DNA of 64,000 nt from Hansfordia pulvinata (taxonomy: Eukaryota > Ascomycota > Sordariomycetes > Xylariales). The stretch covers positions 1,178,001 through 1,242,000 of the forward strand of contig BJKQ01000004.1 of the NCBI GenBank assembly GCA_006538405.1, in the 5' to 3' direction. The notes beneath the pieces were generated by a model. The model did not search any database, was not told the origin of the DNA, and saw only the letters and a program-made list of their open reading frames with translations. The stretch's first letter is position 1. Each line of letters opens with the position of its first letter. The translations under genes and the position numbers were made by a program. Of this stretch, positions 1-12,248 are shown piece after piece.

Positions 1-2
1 GC

Positions 3-1469
3 AGTCAGAACAACGTTAGCTGCATTCTGACATTGCCGATTCACCAGCGAAAGGGATACGGCAATCTTTTGATCGACTTCTCTTATCTGCTCACGCGCGT
101 TGAAGAGAAAACCGGCTCGCCGGAAAAGCCTCTGTCCGACATGGGACTCGTCTCCTACCGCAACTACTGGAGGCTGATCATGTCCAAATACCTCATCAAC
201 CATCTCCCCGATGACAGAACCCACGAGACTGGTCTCAGTGTCAGGAAGATATCTAATGACACGGGCATGGTGCCTGACGATGTCATATCCGCCCTTGAGG
301 GCTTGCGGTGTCTAGTGCGCGATCCAGTCACACACACATATGCCTTCCGTGTTGATCTGCCATACTGTCGCCAGTATCTTGAGAAGTGGGAGGCAAAAGG
401 ATATGTGTCGCTGCGCCCAGACGTGCTCACCTGGACACCATACGTCATGGGTCGCAGCAACGCCACCAATTTTGAACTTGGCCCTGCTCTTAACACCATC
501 GCGCCCCGAGAAGAGGAGGAAGACAGTAAAGCAGTGCAGGTGCTCGCCGAGACTGGTATTGCATCAGGCGACTTCGCTGCCGCCAGTCAAATCATGAAAA
601 AGGCAGTCATATCTGACGAAGCAACTGTTCTCGAGTCCACTGAGCCCAACGATCATCTAATGGTTGCATCCGGTGTCGACATCGCCCTCCATGGATCGGA
701 CAAAGAAATCGCCTCGTCTCGCGAGCACACACAAGGCAAGACTGCCGGTTCTTCTGCCGATGCTACTGCAGCCGCCGACAAGAACGCCTGGCAGAAACCT
801 TACGAGGCAATCCCCGTGGGCAGATTCCAGGTCTTCCCCGCCACTAATCATCGGCGGCCAGGGCCTGCACGTATCCCGACAAGCAGCGCTGTCCGCCCAT
901 CTCTGCCCCGCGTGCCTGCCACACTGCCACGGCCCAAACCCAAGCCGCGGCGGCCAACGACCGCCAGTGGCGGTAGCAATAGCGCACGCAAGGCAGCGCC
1001 GCCGAAAAAACCAAGCTCCGCCAAGCGTAAGACCGGTGGTACCGGCCGAGGACCCGGTCGTTGGCCCAAAGGAACAAAGAAGAGCGACTACGGCAATGCC
1101 GACAGCGGTCCAGGCCTCCCTCCTGGTTGGTTAGAGCGCCAGAGACAGCTCACTGGGAAGAAGGCCGAGGACATCAAGGCCGAGGTCGCTGCAGCTGCCG
1201 CTGCCGGGAACCCTATCGATACTTCACTTCCCCTGGCATCTACCAACCCTCCCAACGGAGACCATGTTGAGGTCCAGCACAACACTACCACGAATGAGCA
1301 TGGAGGCTTTACGACCACACATGCCACGGCAGTTGACGCCTCGAATGGAGTAGCCGAAGCCGGGAGTGGTGTTGCTGACATAAACAGCCGCGGAGCGGCA
1401 GATGTTGCCATGACTGACGCGACAGTTGGCCCGGATGCACACCAAGATGCGGATGGCGAGGACGAGTGA
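3..1469 (+). CDS. MYST-family histone acetyltransferase, Sas3/KAT6-like (5' partial)
   Basis: This is the C-terminal part of a MYST lysine acetyltransferase whose 5' end lies outside the window. The visible catalytic core reads NNVSCILTLP, with the conserved active-site Cys. It is followed by the acetyl-CoA loop QRKGYG and by GSPEKPLSDMGLVSYRNYW, whose Glu is the general base known in this family. The wording (SYLLTR, GLVSYRNYW) is closer to Sas3/Mst2 (NuA3-type, histone H3) than to Esa1. After the core, about 300 residues are low-complexity, with a basic stretch (GRGPGRWPKGTKK) resembling an AT-hook and an Ala/Thr/Asp-rich tail ending DGEDE. No intron is seen in the visible part. The region 1-8 could be intron end or coding. 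It is convergent with the nucleoporin gene downstream. The family call is firm; Sas3 versus another MYST paralogue is inference. Confidence 0.88.
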   Translation, partial: SQNNVSCILTLPIHQRKGYGNLLIDFSYLLTRVEEKTGSPEKPLSDMGLVSYRNYWRLIMSKYLINHLPDDRTHETGLSVRKISNDTGMVPDDVISALEGLRCLVRDPVTHTYAFRVDLPYCRQYLEKWEAKGYVSLRPDVLTWTPYVMGRSNATNFELGPALNTIAPREEEEDSKAVQVLAETGIASGDFAAASQIMKKAVISDEATVLESTEPNDHLMVASGVDIALHGSDKEIASSREHTQGKTAGSSADATAAADKNAWQKPYEAIPVGRFQVFPATNHRRPGPARIPTSSAVRPSLPRVPATLPRPKPKPRRPTTASGGSNSARKAAPPKKPSSAKRKTGGTGRGPGRWPKGTKKSDYGNADSGPGLPPGWLERQRQLTGKKAEDIKAEVAAAAAAGNPIDTSLPLASTNPPNGDHVEVQHNTTTNEHGGFTTTHATAVDASNGVAEAGSGVADINSRGAADVAMTDATVGPDAHQDADGEDE

Positions 1470-2643
1470 GAGCTCACACCTCGTCTTGTCTTTTGTTAGG
1501 TCCCGATTCGTCATCCGATCTCTGCGATCAACCATGAGACAACGGCTTCATGATCAGCAGACTATCCGTATGTTTCCGGAGCGGTTGTTTTTCATGCTTG
1601 TTCATACATCGATACCAAGTTCTTTTCTTGTTTGCACTGCTTGGAGTTATCGGTAAAGGTCAGGTAAACGGACGTATTTTTCTTTTCGCAATGCAGCGGT
1701 TGGAATTTCATGACGGCATGACCCTTATTTTCACCAGTTAGTCGACTAGTGACGGGTTCAAGAGGGGTTCAATTCGTGTACTCGATTATGAAAATTGGAA
1801 TGCCTAGCTGGGCCGATCAACGAGCCGTCGTGTACAGTTGTGTAGATGTATTAAAAGACGCCCTTATCCTGGCACAGTCGCTGAGGAGTCAACAAGGCAT
1901 TGCAATACCAACTCATCGTGACGTGTCCGGCAACTCGTCCTTGCTCCCTCCATGATTCTCTTTCCTAGATGCGTCAGGGTACGCGCTTGTTGCAGACAGA
2001 TGACCAGTCATACACAAGACATATTCGTGATCTAACCCTCTTGGACACGAGTGAAGAAGGGAAGCACGTACAATGTAAATATCAAAAACAGTGCGACGAA
2101 TTCACTACACTCTCGACACCGTGCCAGATAGGACGCACCATGGCAGAGAGAGGGCTTTGGCTATCTAAATTGAAAGAGTTATGGAAGCTACCTATCTATC
2201 TACTCTGTACTACTTTGCTAGACTGCATGGGTATGCAATTGATCAGACGGGTCATCCATTCATGACAACTCCTCTTCGGTTCCGTTCCAACTACTTCATA
2301 TGCAGGTCATTGCCCCTTGAGTTATATCCGCGTCCCACCGCCAGTCGACATTCCGACACATCCAACCACGATGAGAGGCCGCTGTGCGGTGTCACGAAAA
2401 GGTAGAGACTGCGCAGCTCGGAGAAAACTCGAAAACGAGGGGTATTAAAATGTCAGATTACGAATTCTTTTCCTCAGCCCATAGCTAATCAAGTCATATC
2501 CCGTCTCCAGCCTGCGTCTGGAGGTTGCGACCCACCCCAAGGAAAACACATCTGGAAATACAACACGAAACGGGTCGCTCGGGCAGCGTAGTCGTGTGAA
2601 ATCGGGCCTGCATTCAAGACGATCTAATCAAGTCCCATCCACC
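1470..2643. other. Intergenic region between convergent genes
   Basis: This 1.2 kb spacer holds the 3' flanks of the acetyltransferase and the nucleoporin gene. It is AT-richer than its surroundings, and only short ORFs without recognisable domains are present. I see no RNA gene or repeat. Confidence 0.6.
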
Positions 2644-5600
2644 CTAGTGGCTGGCCATCACTCTTGTGTAGTGTGACCAGGCAAGGTCCCGGGAATGCTT
2701 GAGCAGCACGTCTTCGGTGAGGGGCAAATGCAAGATGCGCTCATGCTCCATCTGGACCTCGTTAGTATACCATATATTCAATCAGCGAGGGGGGGTCCAT
2801 TACCTTTCCAGCCTTGGCCAGCCTAGAGACGGCTTTGGCCACCTCGGCAGCCATGTCGGTGAGCGCTGCGTACTCTGTGATACCGGCTTCGGGAGAGTTG
2901 CCGTGCATTGCGGGAAGACCATCAAGCAGGGCAGCAAGAAGATTTGGCGGGGGGAGCTCTTGCCGCCGAACGCAGTCTCTGAACTGCAGGAAGTTCTTGT
3001 AAATTTCGCCACCGACGTTCCAGTCTGAGACTTGGCTGTGATGTCCCTCAAACCGGCCCAGGACGCTAGCGAGAGCATCAAAGTCACGCTCGATGACGGC
3101 GACTGGGGCAACTTCCTTCACAAAAGTGCGATGGGCGTCGGCGTACGATTCCGCGTGAAGTAAGCACTCAACTTCGCCCGTGGCATCCTTCTTGACGCTC
3201 CGCATGTAGACGGCCTTTGCGTGCCATATCCATTGCGTGGGGATTCTCAGTTCAGAGGCAAGTCGCTTGAAGCTGCCGGATTCCGCATTGCCAATACGAC
3301 CAGCATGACGACCAAGATGGTCACGAATGGCCTTCGACCGCACCCGAGAATCCGTCAGATGCAGCAGCACAAAAGTCGCCTCGAGCCAGTTATCTTCGTT
3401 GGTTAACTGTGATGCATAGGATACAGTGACGGCATCAGCCTTTTGCACGGCGTCCCGACCGTAGGAGACAACGCCTGTTGCAGTCAAGGCTTGGCCAAGT
3501 TGCCAGCATAGCCGATAGTCGAGGGGCGACAGCTGCGAGTTCTCGGGCCGCAGGACAGACTCAAGGTCAGTACTCTTGTCCGAGTACAGTTGCAGAAGAC
3601 CCCAGAGCAGATCACGCCGGTTGACTTCTTCTGGGTCGTTCCAGATTCCGCGGATACCATGCTCCACGTACCACGTGACGGGGGGTGTCTCAAGGTCCTG
3701 TTCAAAATCGTGCTCAAACAGCTTGACCGCGTCGACAATCGCGTCATTGGAGGAAATGGCGTACCAGAGGCGAAGGCCAAAGGCTTGCTGCCAGCTCAGA
3801 CCGAATCGTTGGGAAATGACGAAAGAGTCCATGCGGTTTGCCAGTGTGCCTTTGGAGCCCTCACACGCGCAAACGTTGCCGCTCAGCATTTCGTAGAGGG
3901 CACGAATAGGTTGCGAGAATTCCGAGAGAACATGGGCGTCCTGCCAGTCCCTGACCTGCTCTCGCATATCTCTCTTGGTTTCGTCGTTGGTGCCGATCAA
4001 GGAAACAAGAGTGGCAAGTCGGAAGTCTTTGCCGTCAAGTAGATGCTTGCAGGCTTCCGGTACACGATGACCAGACAGCGCCGCAAGAGCCTTTTCCTCG
4101 CTGGATGCTGCCATGGCAATGGCCCTAGTGGTCCGATCCTCGACCATATGTTCCCAGAAACGCGACAGATTGCTACGCCGTAGCTTCTCGATTGCGCCAG
4201 CATCATCTCCAGCGCCTGATGATACTTTGACCTGATCAAAAAGCACGCTGGCGAGGTCCCAGACGCGGCGTTCGTGCTCTGTGGCCGAGTTTTTGCTGTC
4301 GCTGCTGGTGGAGAAGTCCCGAAGCGTGGTGGTGGGGCTAAGTTTTGCCCTTGGGACGTCGTCGACTAGTTCGACGAGACTCAGTCTGGCGTGAACGTCA
4401 AGACCTTTGGCGGAAAGCTAGAGATCGGGTTAGATCAAAGTCTCGACGAGCAGGTGGTCTTGCAGGCAGGCTTACCTCGTTGGTGAACTTAGCGATGCAA
4501 ATGTCCTGGGACTCAGTCACAATTGCTCCTTTCATGACAGTCATCAGGCCGTTCTTTTCCGTGATGCGGCCCGATCTCTTAAAGGCGGACTGCTCGGGCG
4601 TCGCAGCAAAGACCAATGTCCCGTCAGGGCCCCAAGTAGGACCGACAGAGTTATGCCACTCCCGCTCATCAGGAGTCAAGTTGCTCTCATCCAAGTGCTT
4701 GGACACTCGCTTGTAAGGCATCTGGAATAGAACTTAGCCATTAGAATTTCTGATTACAGTACCAACTAAGATACAAAACCCGGCACATGCGCCTCGCTGG
4801 AGCGGCAATATCAAAAGGAACGAGTCAGTAACCAACCTTTACACCTTGTGGCCGGATTGAAGCTTGCAAGTTCTCGGCCGGCATCTTGGCCTTTTCAAAC
4901 AGGGAGTTCATGAGATCAATGCTGGTTGCAAAACCCCGACCGTCCGACACGACGCGCTTCTTGATGGGGGACGTCTCTCTTTGGGCGTCCTCTCTTGCTC
5001 TTGCGCTGTCCTCTTCAAGACGGCTCTTGAGAAGCTCGCGGTCACGCTTGACGGGGCTGATGGTCTTGCTGAGCATGTCGGTCCAGTCGTCACCAGCAGC
5101 GACCTGGACCTTCATAGGTGTTGCAGACCCTTTGATGGCCCGCATTCTAGCCCTCATGATGCCAGCGGGTGTCTCTTGCATCATGTCGGATTGGTCGTCA
5201 TCGAACGAGTCATCGTCTTGCTCCGTGGCAAGATGCTGTCCAGAGGAGATGCTCGCGTCGTCATCCTCGGACATGGCATATTCGTCGTCTTCTTGCTCCT
5301 CCATCGTTCGGACCGGAGCATGGACGAGGAACCCACGGAGCGATTAGCTAAAAAAGACTGGGACTCGGTCTTCTCAACCATCTCTTCTATCGCTTCCTCT
5401 TCATAATCATCGAAAGCGCCGGGAGGGGCAAGTCGGTTTTGGCGAGGCTCGCGAGCTGCTAGTGCAGAAAAGGGAGCATGGGTGGACGGCTGAGCCTCCG
5501 GGGCAGACGGGTAGCTGGCACTGGTCTCTTCGTCGTCATCCTCCGAATCGTCAAGACCGTAAGTGGTAAAATGCTCCACGGAGAAAGTCCATTCACCAGT

Positions 5601-8600
5601 TTCCGCGTTATAGTCCTCAAAAGTGGTGTCCTTGATACGTTGAAGGCGTTTGACGTGTCGCTCAACAGCCGGGCCTGACTTGTTCTTAGATCTAGGCCAT
5701 GCGGCCTCGAGGCTGATCTGAGCAGGAACATTGAGACCTTTACCAGGAGGAGGCTTCTGCGACTGAATGCCGTAGACAGTGCAGGTTCGTGGGGCGAGAA
5801 CAACAATGTCGTCAATCACACGGTCGATGTCGACGGCGTTGAAGTCGACAGGTAGCTTAAACTTGACCCATCCGACGTTCTGACGGCCCACAGTGAAGTT
5901 GACGACTTTAGATCGTTGCACACGGTTCATGTCCATGATCTCATCTCTGCTCGGGGTCATCCAGTAGTCACCGGGTTCCTCATCAGAAGGTGCAGTGGCG
6001 GGACTGCCAGCCATTGGAGTGGCAGCCTCATCGTCTTGCATAACAACCAACTCGTTGCCCTTGACCTGCTCAACTTCTGGGGTGGCAGACGCTGTGTCGG
6101 AGGACGTCCCATTCGACGTCCCAGCAGTCTTATCACTGGGACGAATGTAGCCCAGCTCGTTAGCGCCCAGCGAACCGTTTGATGTCTCGTTTGCTGAGTC
6201 GCCGTTCTCAATGGCTTCCATGTTGCTCGTGTCGAAGCTGACGCGCTTGCTCAACTTGCGCGAGCTGTTGGGCGTCTCTGGTGACGGCTTCTCTTTGGTG
6301 GGTGTTGAGAACAGATCGGGGCGGAGATCCCTGTTGATGACAAGCTTCTTCACATTGTTGCTTCCGTAGAGTCGAGAGCCGCTGCTGGCAGAAAACGCCC
6401 CAGGGTTGAGCAGGCTGTCTTCAACATTGAAATTGCGGCGAAGACTGTTGGTCGAAATACTCTTGCTGAGGCTGCGAGACAGGCTGCCGCCTCCCAACAG
6501 GCTCTGGTTCATGTTACCCGGGGTGCTGGCCACACTCGAGGGGCTGTTGGGCGTTCCGTATGTGCTATAAGACAAGCCATAGCCGCGCTTCTGCGGGGTC
6601 GAGTAGCGGTTGGCTGAGGCTGGATTGAGCTTGTACATGGGCAGAATCGAGCCCCTCTTGGATTGTCTCTTGCCCATCGGGGTGGCAAGGGGGCCAGGGT
6701 TGGCAACCTCGTTGTTCCCGAGATTACCAAACAGAGAAGCTCCATAAGCTGAGGGGTCGTTGACACTGGCTGTCAGGGACTGCGAAGCATTCATGTTCGC
6801 CTGGGAGTTGCCGAACATCGAACCACCAAGTTGGTTTTGTGGCTGTTGCTGCGCGGTCGAGTTGCCAAACAGTCCGCCAGACTGCTGGTTGCTCTGGTTG
6901 CCGAACATACCGCCGCCAGCGGGCTGAGTACTGGCACCAAAGAGGCCTCCCGCGGGTTTCTGTTGATTTTGAGGTTGGTTCATGTTACCAAACAGACCGC
7001 CGGCTTGCTGCTGCTGCTGCTGCGGTTGTTGCTGCTGCTGGTTCTGGTTCTGGCCGAGACCTCCAAAGAGGCCGCCGCCCCCAGTGTTGTTGGGCTGTGT
7101 GTTGGTACTTCCAAAGAGACCTCCGCCGGCAGGCTTGTTGCCGAAAAGGCCACCACCACCGGCAGCCTGGTTGTTCTGTTGGCCGAAGGGGCCTCCAGCG
7201 GTGTTGTTGTTGCTGTTAGCATTTCCAAAAAGACCACCGCCGGTTGCGCCTGCGTTATTGGTGCTCCCAAACAAGCCACCAGCAGGCTTCTGCTGGTTGT
7301 TGTTGTTGTTGTTGTTTCCAAATAGGCCTCCTCCAGCATTCTGGTTCTGGGCGCCGCCAAAGGCGGAGCCGGAGCCGAAGGCGTTTCCGGTGTTCTGCTG
7401 GGCGGTGTTGTTGTTGTTGTTGCCGAAGAGGCCACCACCAGCATTTTGGCCAGCTGTGTTGTTGTTGCTGCCGAAAAGCCCGCCACCAGTGTTGTTGTTG
7501 GTGGTAGTGTTGTTGTTGTTTGCACCAAAGCCGCCGCCAAAGGCGCTGCCGGTATTGTTGGTCGTAGACTGCCCAAACCCGCCTCCAAATGCAGGTTTGT
7601 TCTGAGCGGCGTTGTTGGTGTTGTTGCTACCAAAAAGGCCACCTCCTGCATTGTTGTTGGTCGAGCCAAAGGCGTTGCCAGTGGTGGCGTTGTTGTTACT
7701 TCCAAAGGCGGAATTCCCGCCAGAGCCAAAAGCACCCCCAGTGTTTTGCTGAGTGGTGTTGTTGCTCCCGAACAGACCGCCTGTGGCTGGCTTGTTAGCA
7801 CCGAACAGACCGCCGCCGCCGCCAGTGGTGGACGAACCGAAAGCACTGCCACCGGTGTTGGTGTTTGAGCCAAAAGCACCACCAGTGTTCGAACTGCCAA
7901 ACAGGCCACCACCGCCTGTGTTGTTGGTGTTGGTCTGGCCGAAAGCGCCGGTGGACTGGGTGTTGTTGTTGGCAGTGGAGCCGAAACCGCCGCCGAAGCC
8001 GGTGCCGCCGAAGCTCGAACCGCCACCAAAACGTCGGCCCTGTGCGTAATCAGCCATTCTCAGCTCATCAGGTGACCACTTTTTGTAGGGATCCTGGAAT
8101 AGAATGCTTTGGAAGGAGTTCTGGGCACTGCTCGTTGCGGATTCCTTCTCGACGAGAGGGGTGAAGGTCTGCACGTTGGCAGTGCCCGGGGGGTCGCCGA
8201 CCGGGCCACCGAGGGCGGTGCTGGCAGATGAGTTAGCAGCTGCTCCAAACCCCCCACCGCTGCCGAAGGCGGAAGTCGTGTTGTTGTTTCCGCCGCCGAA
8301 CAAGCCACCCCCGGTACCGGCGGTGGCCGACGACCCAAACCCGGTCGAGGTGTTCCCTCCTCCGAACGCAGACGTTGTGGTGTTGTTATTGGAGCCAAAT
8401 CCCCCAAATGTGTTGTTGGTAGTGGTGGATGCAGGCGGGCCGAACGCGCTGCCGCCAGTGCTGCCGAAAGCGGGCTTGCTCGCACCGAAAGCGCCAGTGC
8501 TGTTATTGTTGTTGGTCGAGCCGAAGCCGCCTGTAGATGAAGCATCAATGGTCAGTAAGCTATACAAATAGAATCAAGGTGACAAAGAAGCGGGATCGTG

Positions 8601-8960
8601 GCAATGCTCATACCACCAGAGCCAAAGGAACCACCAGAGCCAAAGAGACCGCCACCGGTACTATTGTTGTTGTTGGTCGCGCCAAAGGCGCTCGTGGTGT
8701 TGTTGGCACCGAAGCCTGAGGTACCAGGAGTTAGAACCCCGTGTTCGTAGTGTACGAGGACAAGCAGAGAGAAAACCAGCAGATGGGCTTGTGAGACGCA
8801 GGTGGGGACTTCTGAAGACGAGAAAAGGGAGCCGAGAGGCGCGCGACTTACCGGTGCTGGTGTTGTTGTTACTACCGAAGGCACTGCCGAAGCCGCCGCC
8901 GGTGTTGTTGTTATTGGAGCCGAAGGCGCTCCCAGAGCCAAAGCCGCCGCCGAACGACAT
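2644..8960 (-). CDS. Nucleoporin Nup98-Nup96 precursor (Nup145/SonB type)
   Basis: This large nuclear pore precursor has about 1,930 residues. Proposed exons are 8960-8852, 8715-8614, 8530-5379, 5298-4843, 4721-4476, 4417-2804 and 2751-2644. All junctions keep phase, and the last intron has a TACTAAC branch point. The N-terminus has dense FG/GLFG repeats in Asn/Gly-rich spacers, interrupted at about residues 186-237 by a Gle2-binding (GLEBS) segment. The autoproteolytic domain runs from about residue 920 to HFTTYGL, with self-cleavage expected between F1058 and T1059 (family knowledge). The released C-terminal part matches Nup96/Nup145C, a Y-complex scaffold subunit. The junction at 5378-5299 is weak (donor GTTGAG). 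Alternatively, exons 3 and 4 are continuous and one base is missing in the CCC at 5332-5334; the peptide SFLANRSVGSSS just upstream looks coding and favours this. Confidence 0.93.
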
Positions 8961-11900
8961 GATGACGGTGGCACAAGAGACCTATAGTCGCTTGTCGTAT
9001 CGCAAAGGGGAGGCGGCCGACGGGATGGGTCGCGTCGGACGCGTGACGATGTGATGGGACAGAGCGGACCGTAGCTATGTGGACGAAGACATGGGCAGGG
9101 CGTGTCGGTCTAGAAGAGGCCAGAGGCAAGCCGAGAAGCTGCAGAAGCTTTCGAGTAGAAGGTCTGGCGTCGTATGGGGTGCGCAGGAGGACGCGGGGGC
9201 AAAGGAAAGGGAGGCGAGTTGCGGAGCGTGATGGGGAGCGTGGTGGTGCGCAAAAGGCGCGAATTGAGAGCGGGAGGGCGGGAAACGAGTTGGTCGGAGC
9301 GGCGAGAACACAGTGGTCAAGAAAAACAAGGAATGTGTGCAGAAGAATAGATTAAGTCCCAGTGAAGGGCGGTCGAGTTGTCGAGCACCAGGAAGAGGGA
9401 GGGCGCCCGCGAATGATGAATGGATGGCGAGGATGGTGATGGGAAGGTCAGGAAAAATAAAGTCCACCTGCAGTCGGATAAAACAGAACAGGCCAGCAGG
9501 CGAGCGCCAACCGTGAAGTCAGCCACCGGCGCAGGAGGTACTCGTACTGCTGGTGGTACTGTCGCACGCGACCGGATAGCTGCCCCAGACAAAGTACCCC
9601 GACTCGGCTGGGCGCTAGGAAGCTGGTACCTCGTGGTGCTCGTCTGGGTTAGCCGCTGAAGAGGTCGGGCCAGTGAAGGCGCCTGAAAGCCGGCCAGTCA
9701 CCCAGCCCAAGGCACCCGCAGAGTGGCGGGAAGGGACGAACCAGGCAAGGGTACGTACCTCCGAGCTGGTTGAGTCGCGATGGGTTCCTGCGCTCCGATG
9801 GATGGATGGTTCCGTTACCTGGGGCCAGGTCTGGGAGTCTGGCGGCGCAGGGCTGGGAGTTCGGGAGGCTTAAAGCAGGGAGCACCTGGGCGGCCGCCAG
9901 AAGCCTCGTCGCGGCGCTGCGTTGGCTGCCAGCACAACCAGGGAGTTCTTGCGTAGATCTGATCCAGACCAATACGGGACTAGCTCGCTTTGGTCGAGAC
10001 TGTCGGCTTTTCACTGGCCTGGCGCAGCAGCAGGGTGGGGCACGAGCTGTCTGGCACGGGTATCTGTACTTGACCCGACCTGGCCCACGCAAAAGGCAGC
10101 ACGACGCGATTCCAGGTTACAGACTTGCGGTGCGACTCGACTTGTTCCCACTCGTCAGCGACTTCAGTCGTGAGCACACGGATCGGATGGCTAAGTTAGT
10201 CGCGTCGGCTAAAGCCCTGATAAGACACTCAACGCGACGGTTCACCCCGGAAAGTCTCACAGCGCCAGGGCTGTCGTTCGCAAGGGTATCGGTCACGGGT
10301 GCGAGAACAGCACCTCGGGTAAGATATCCCAGCCCACCCACGCGGCTCGACAAACAGACACACACACACAACCACACAACACAACACACGACACACACAA
10401 CACCAGATTGCAAGCAGCAGAAGGCAAAAGACTGGACTTGACTTGTTGGTCACAAGATTGAAGCCCCTTTCTTTGCGATTGCAACAGACACCAAAGCACT
10501 CAACAGGGGCATGCAAAGGTGCAGGCAGCACTGGCTTTGTACGAGTACGAGGACTCTTTGCGGTATGGATACGAAAGCCAGAATGCTGTCTGGTGGTGTG
10601 CGTGCCTGGGAAAGGAAGACGTGGCGGTCATTGAACAGAAACACCGCGGGCAACTTTATACGTGGGCAGCCGGGCGGTGCTCGAGGTCATGTGGCCACTC
10701 TAACAGTCATACCGCAGGCCGCCACGCCTGATTGTTAAGCAAGGCAGACTCGGCCAGCAGCGACTGCAGCCTCATTGGCCCGTGTGCTTCGAGTGCTGCG
10801 ACGCTTGCGCACCTCGAAAATTCCTCTCCCTGCAATTGGCAACGCGCCATAGTGGGCAGCGGAGCGGGTAGGGGTTCGTACGAGGACTCTGACGTTGGAC
10901 GCATGTACGAAGGCAGACATACTCGCAGTACTCCGTAGTATGCTGCGCTGCGTCAGGGCTTTCCAAGATCAGGTAGGTAGGTACCTATACGGACGTTTCG
11001 CTGCGTGCCTTCGCTGACCTCGTGAGCCAACCTATACATGTATCTTTCCAGAGGCTCAGGTGCACTTTCAGGGCACGGCGCTCGCTCTGCCTTAAACTTT
11101 GATTACGTTATGCAGATTCCGGTCTTGATGTTCTATTTACCCAAGGTTCGCTTGCGTTCGAAACTCGCCGTCAGCAACTTCCATCTGATGAGGCCATGGG
11201 GTACCTGCACGCCTTGAATGAAGGCAATCCATGAGCGCTTGCTGTACGATACTCCTACATGGATACGGGGTGATCCATCCATATGTGCCGTAAGAGGTGC
11301 CGTGGTGGCCTCGACGCGTACGAGTACCTCTGCGGCAATGTGCGAGTCATCCGATACCTACCTAGAAGCTTTAGGTACATATGAATATCTGCCTGGACCA
11401 CTACATTCGCGGCGCCTACGCCCGGGCGCGAGCACACTTTGAGAAACGGGAAGATACCTAGCTACATGTACTCCCCACCTCTGAACTTCCATGCAAAGAT
11501 CAGGTACGTTCACTGCTAACCGTAAAGTCTCGTCCGTCACGTCGCAGCGTAATGCACGGTGGTGGTGGCGCCCATAACCCCAGCCACTCGTTAATCCGCG
11601 TCGAGTCGCGTCAAGCTGTCGACGGGCAGAAACAAGCCCTCATCTGCGCCGCCCTCGCTCTCTCGCATCGCGAAAGCCTCACTCCCCCCCGAACCGCTCC
11701 ATCTCGCCCCCGCCTCATCCGCATGTATCGGCGATTCTTTGCCGACTCAAACCGGTGCCTTGAATTATTTTCTCGCAGACTCTAGCGCCTCTGCATTCGC
11801 TTACACGCCTACGGGCAACCCTTCATCCGCGCCAATCTATCCCTTCCCAACACCTGCCCGAGGATTTACTGTACATCCGCAAAAGCAACAAAGAGTGCTG

Positions 11901-12248
11901 TCTGACGTCTCCTTGGCTCTTCGCCTCGGCACTGCTGCCATTTCCAGCCATTGGGTTGTCTCTTTGTCTCTGGAATCCTGCACCTGCTCGCGTCTTTCCG
12001 ATCTCGGTCGCGCCACGCGTCGTCTTTTCTCTCCATCCCTCCTCTTGTCTCTTTGTTCACGCGCCACCACTTCGTGTCTGCTCGCCTGGGCGCGAGTCCC
12101 CATTCTGCGCACGAGTCAGAAACGCACTGTCGCCAACGTTGTCACTGGCGCGTTCGCCCGTATACCATTCACCACATTAAGCGTGTGAGCCCACGCTTGC
12201 GAGCTGCGTCCGACACAACGCGCCGACCAGACGCAGCCGTTCGTCAAT
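8961..12248. other. Long divergent intergenic region
   Basis: About 3.3 kb separates the start codons of the nucleoporin (leftward) and the centrin-like gene (rightward), so both promoters lie here. It contains a CA-rich microsatellite (10357-10405), TACTCGTA/TACGAGTA words at 9539, 10540 and 11319, and TACCTACCTA-type words at 10974 and 11355. The stretch before 12249 is C/T-rich, as is common in fungal promoters. ORFs up to about 220 codons exist but show no domain or convincing codon pattern. Confidence 0.55.
10357..10405. repeat. CA-rich microsatellite
   Basis: An imperfect run of CA/ACA units lies in the nucleoporin-centrin spacer. It has no coding context. Confidence 0.8.

Noticed and set aside
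5299..5378. 80-nt intron in the nucleoporin as the only explanation of the frame change
   Set aside because: It keeps phase but has a poor donor (GTTGAG) and removes coding-like SFLANRSVGSSS. A missing base at 5332-5334 is at least as likely, so both are reported.
6980..8029. 349-codon minus-strand ORF inside the nucleoporin
   Set aside because: It is a shifted frame of the FG-repeat region with no domain.
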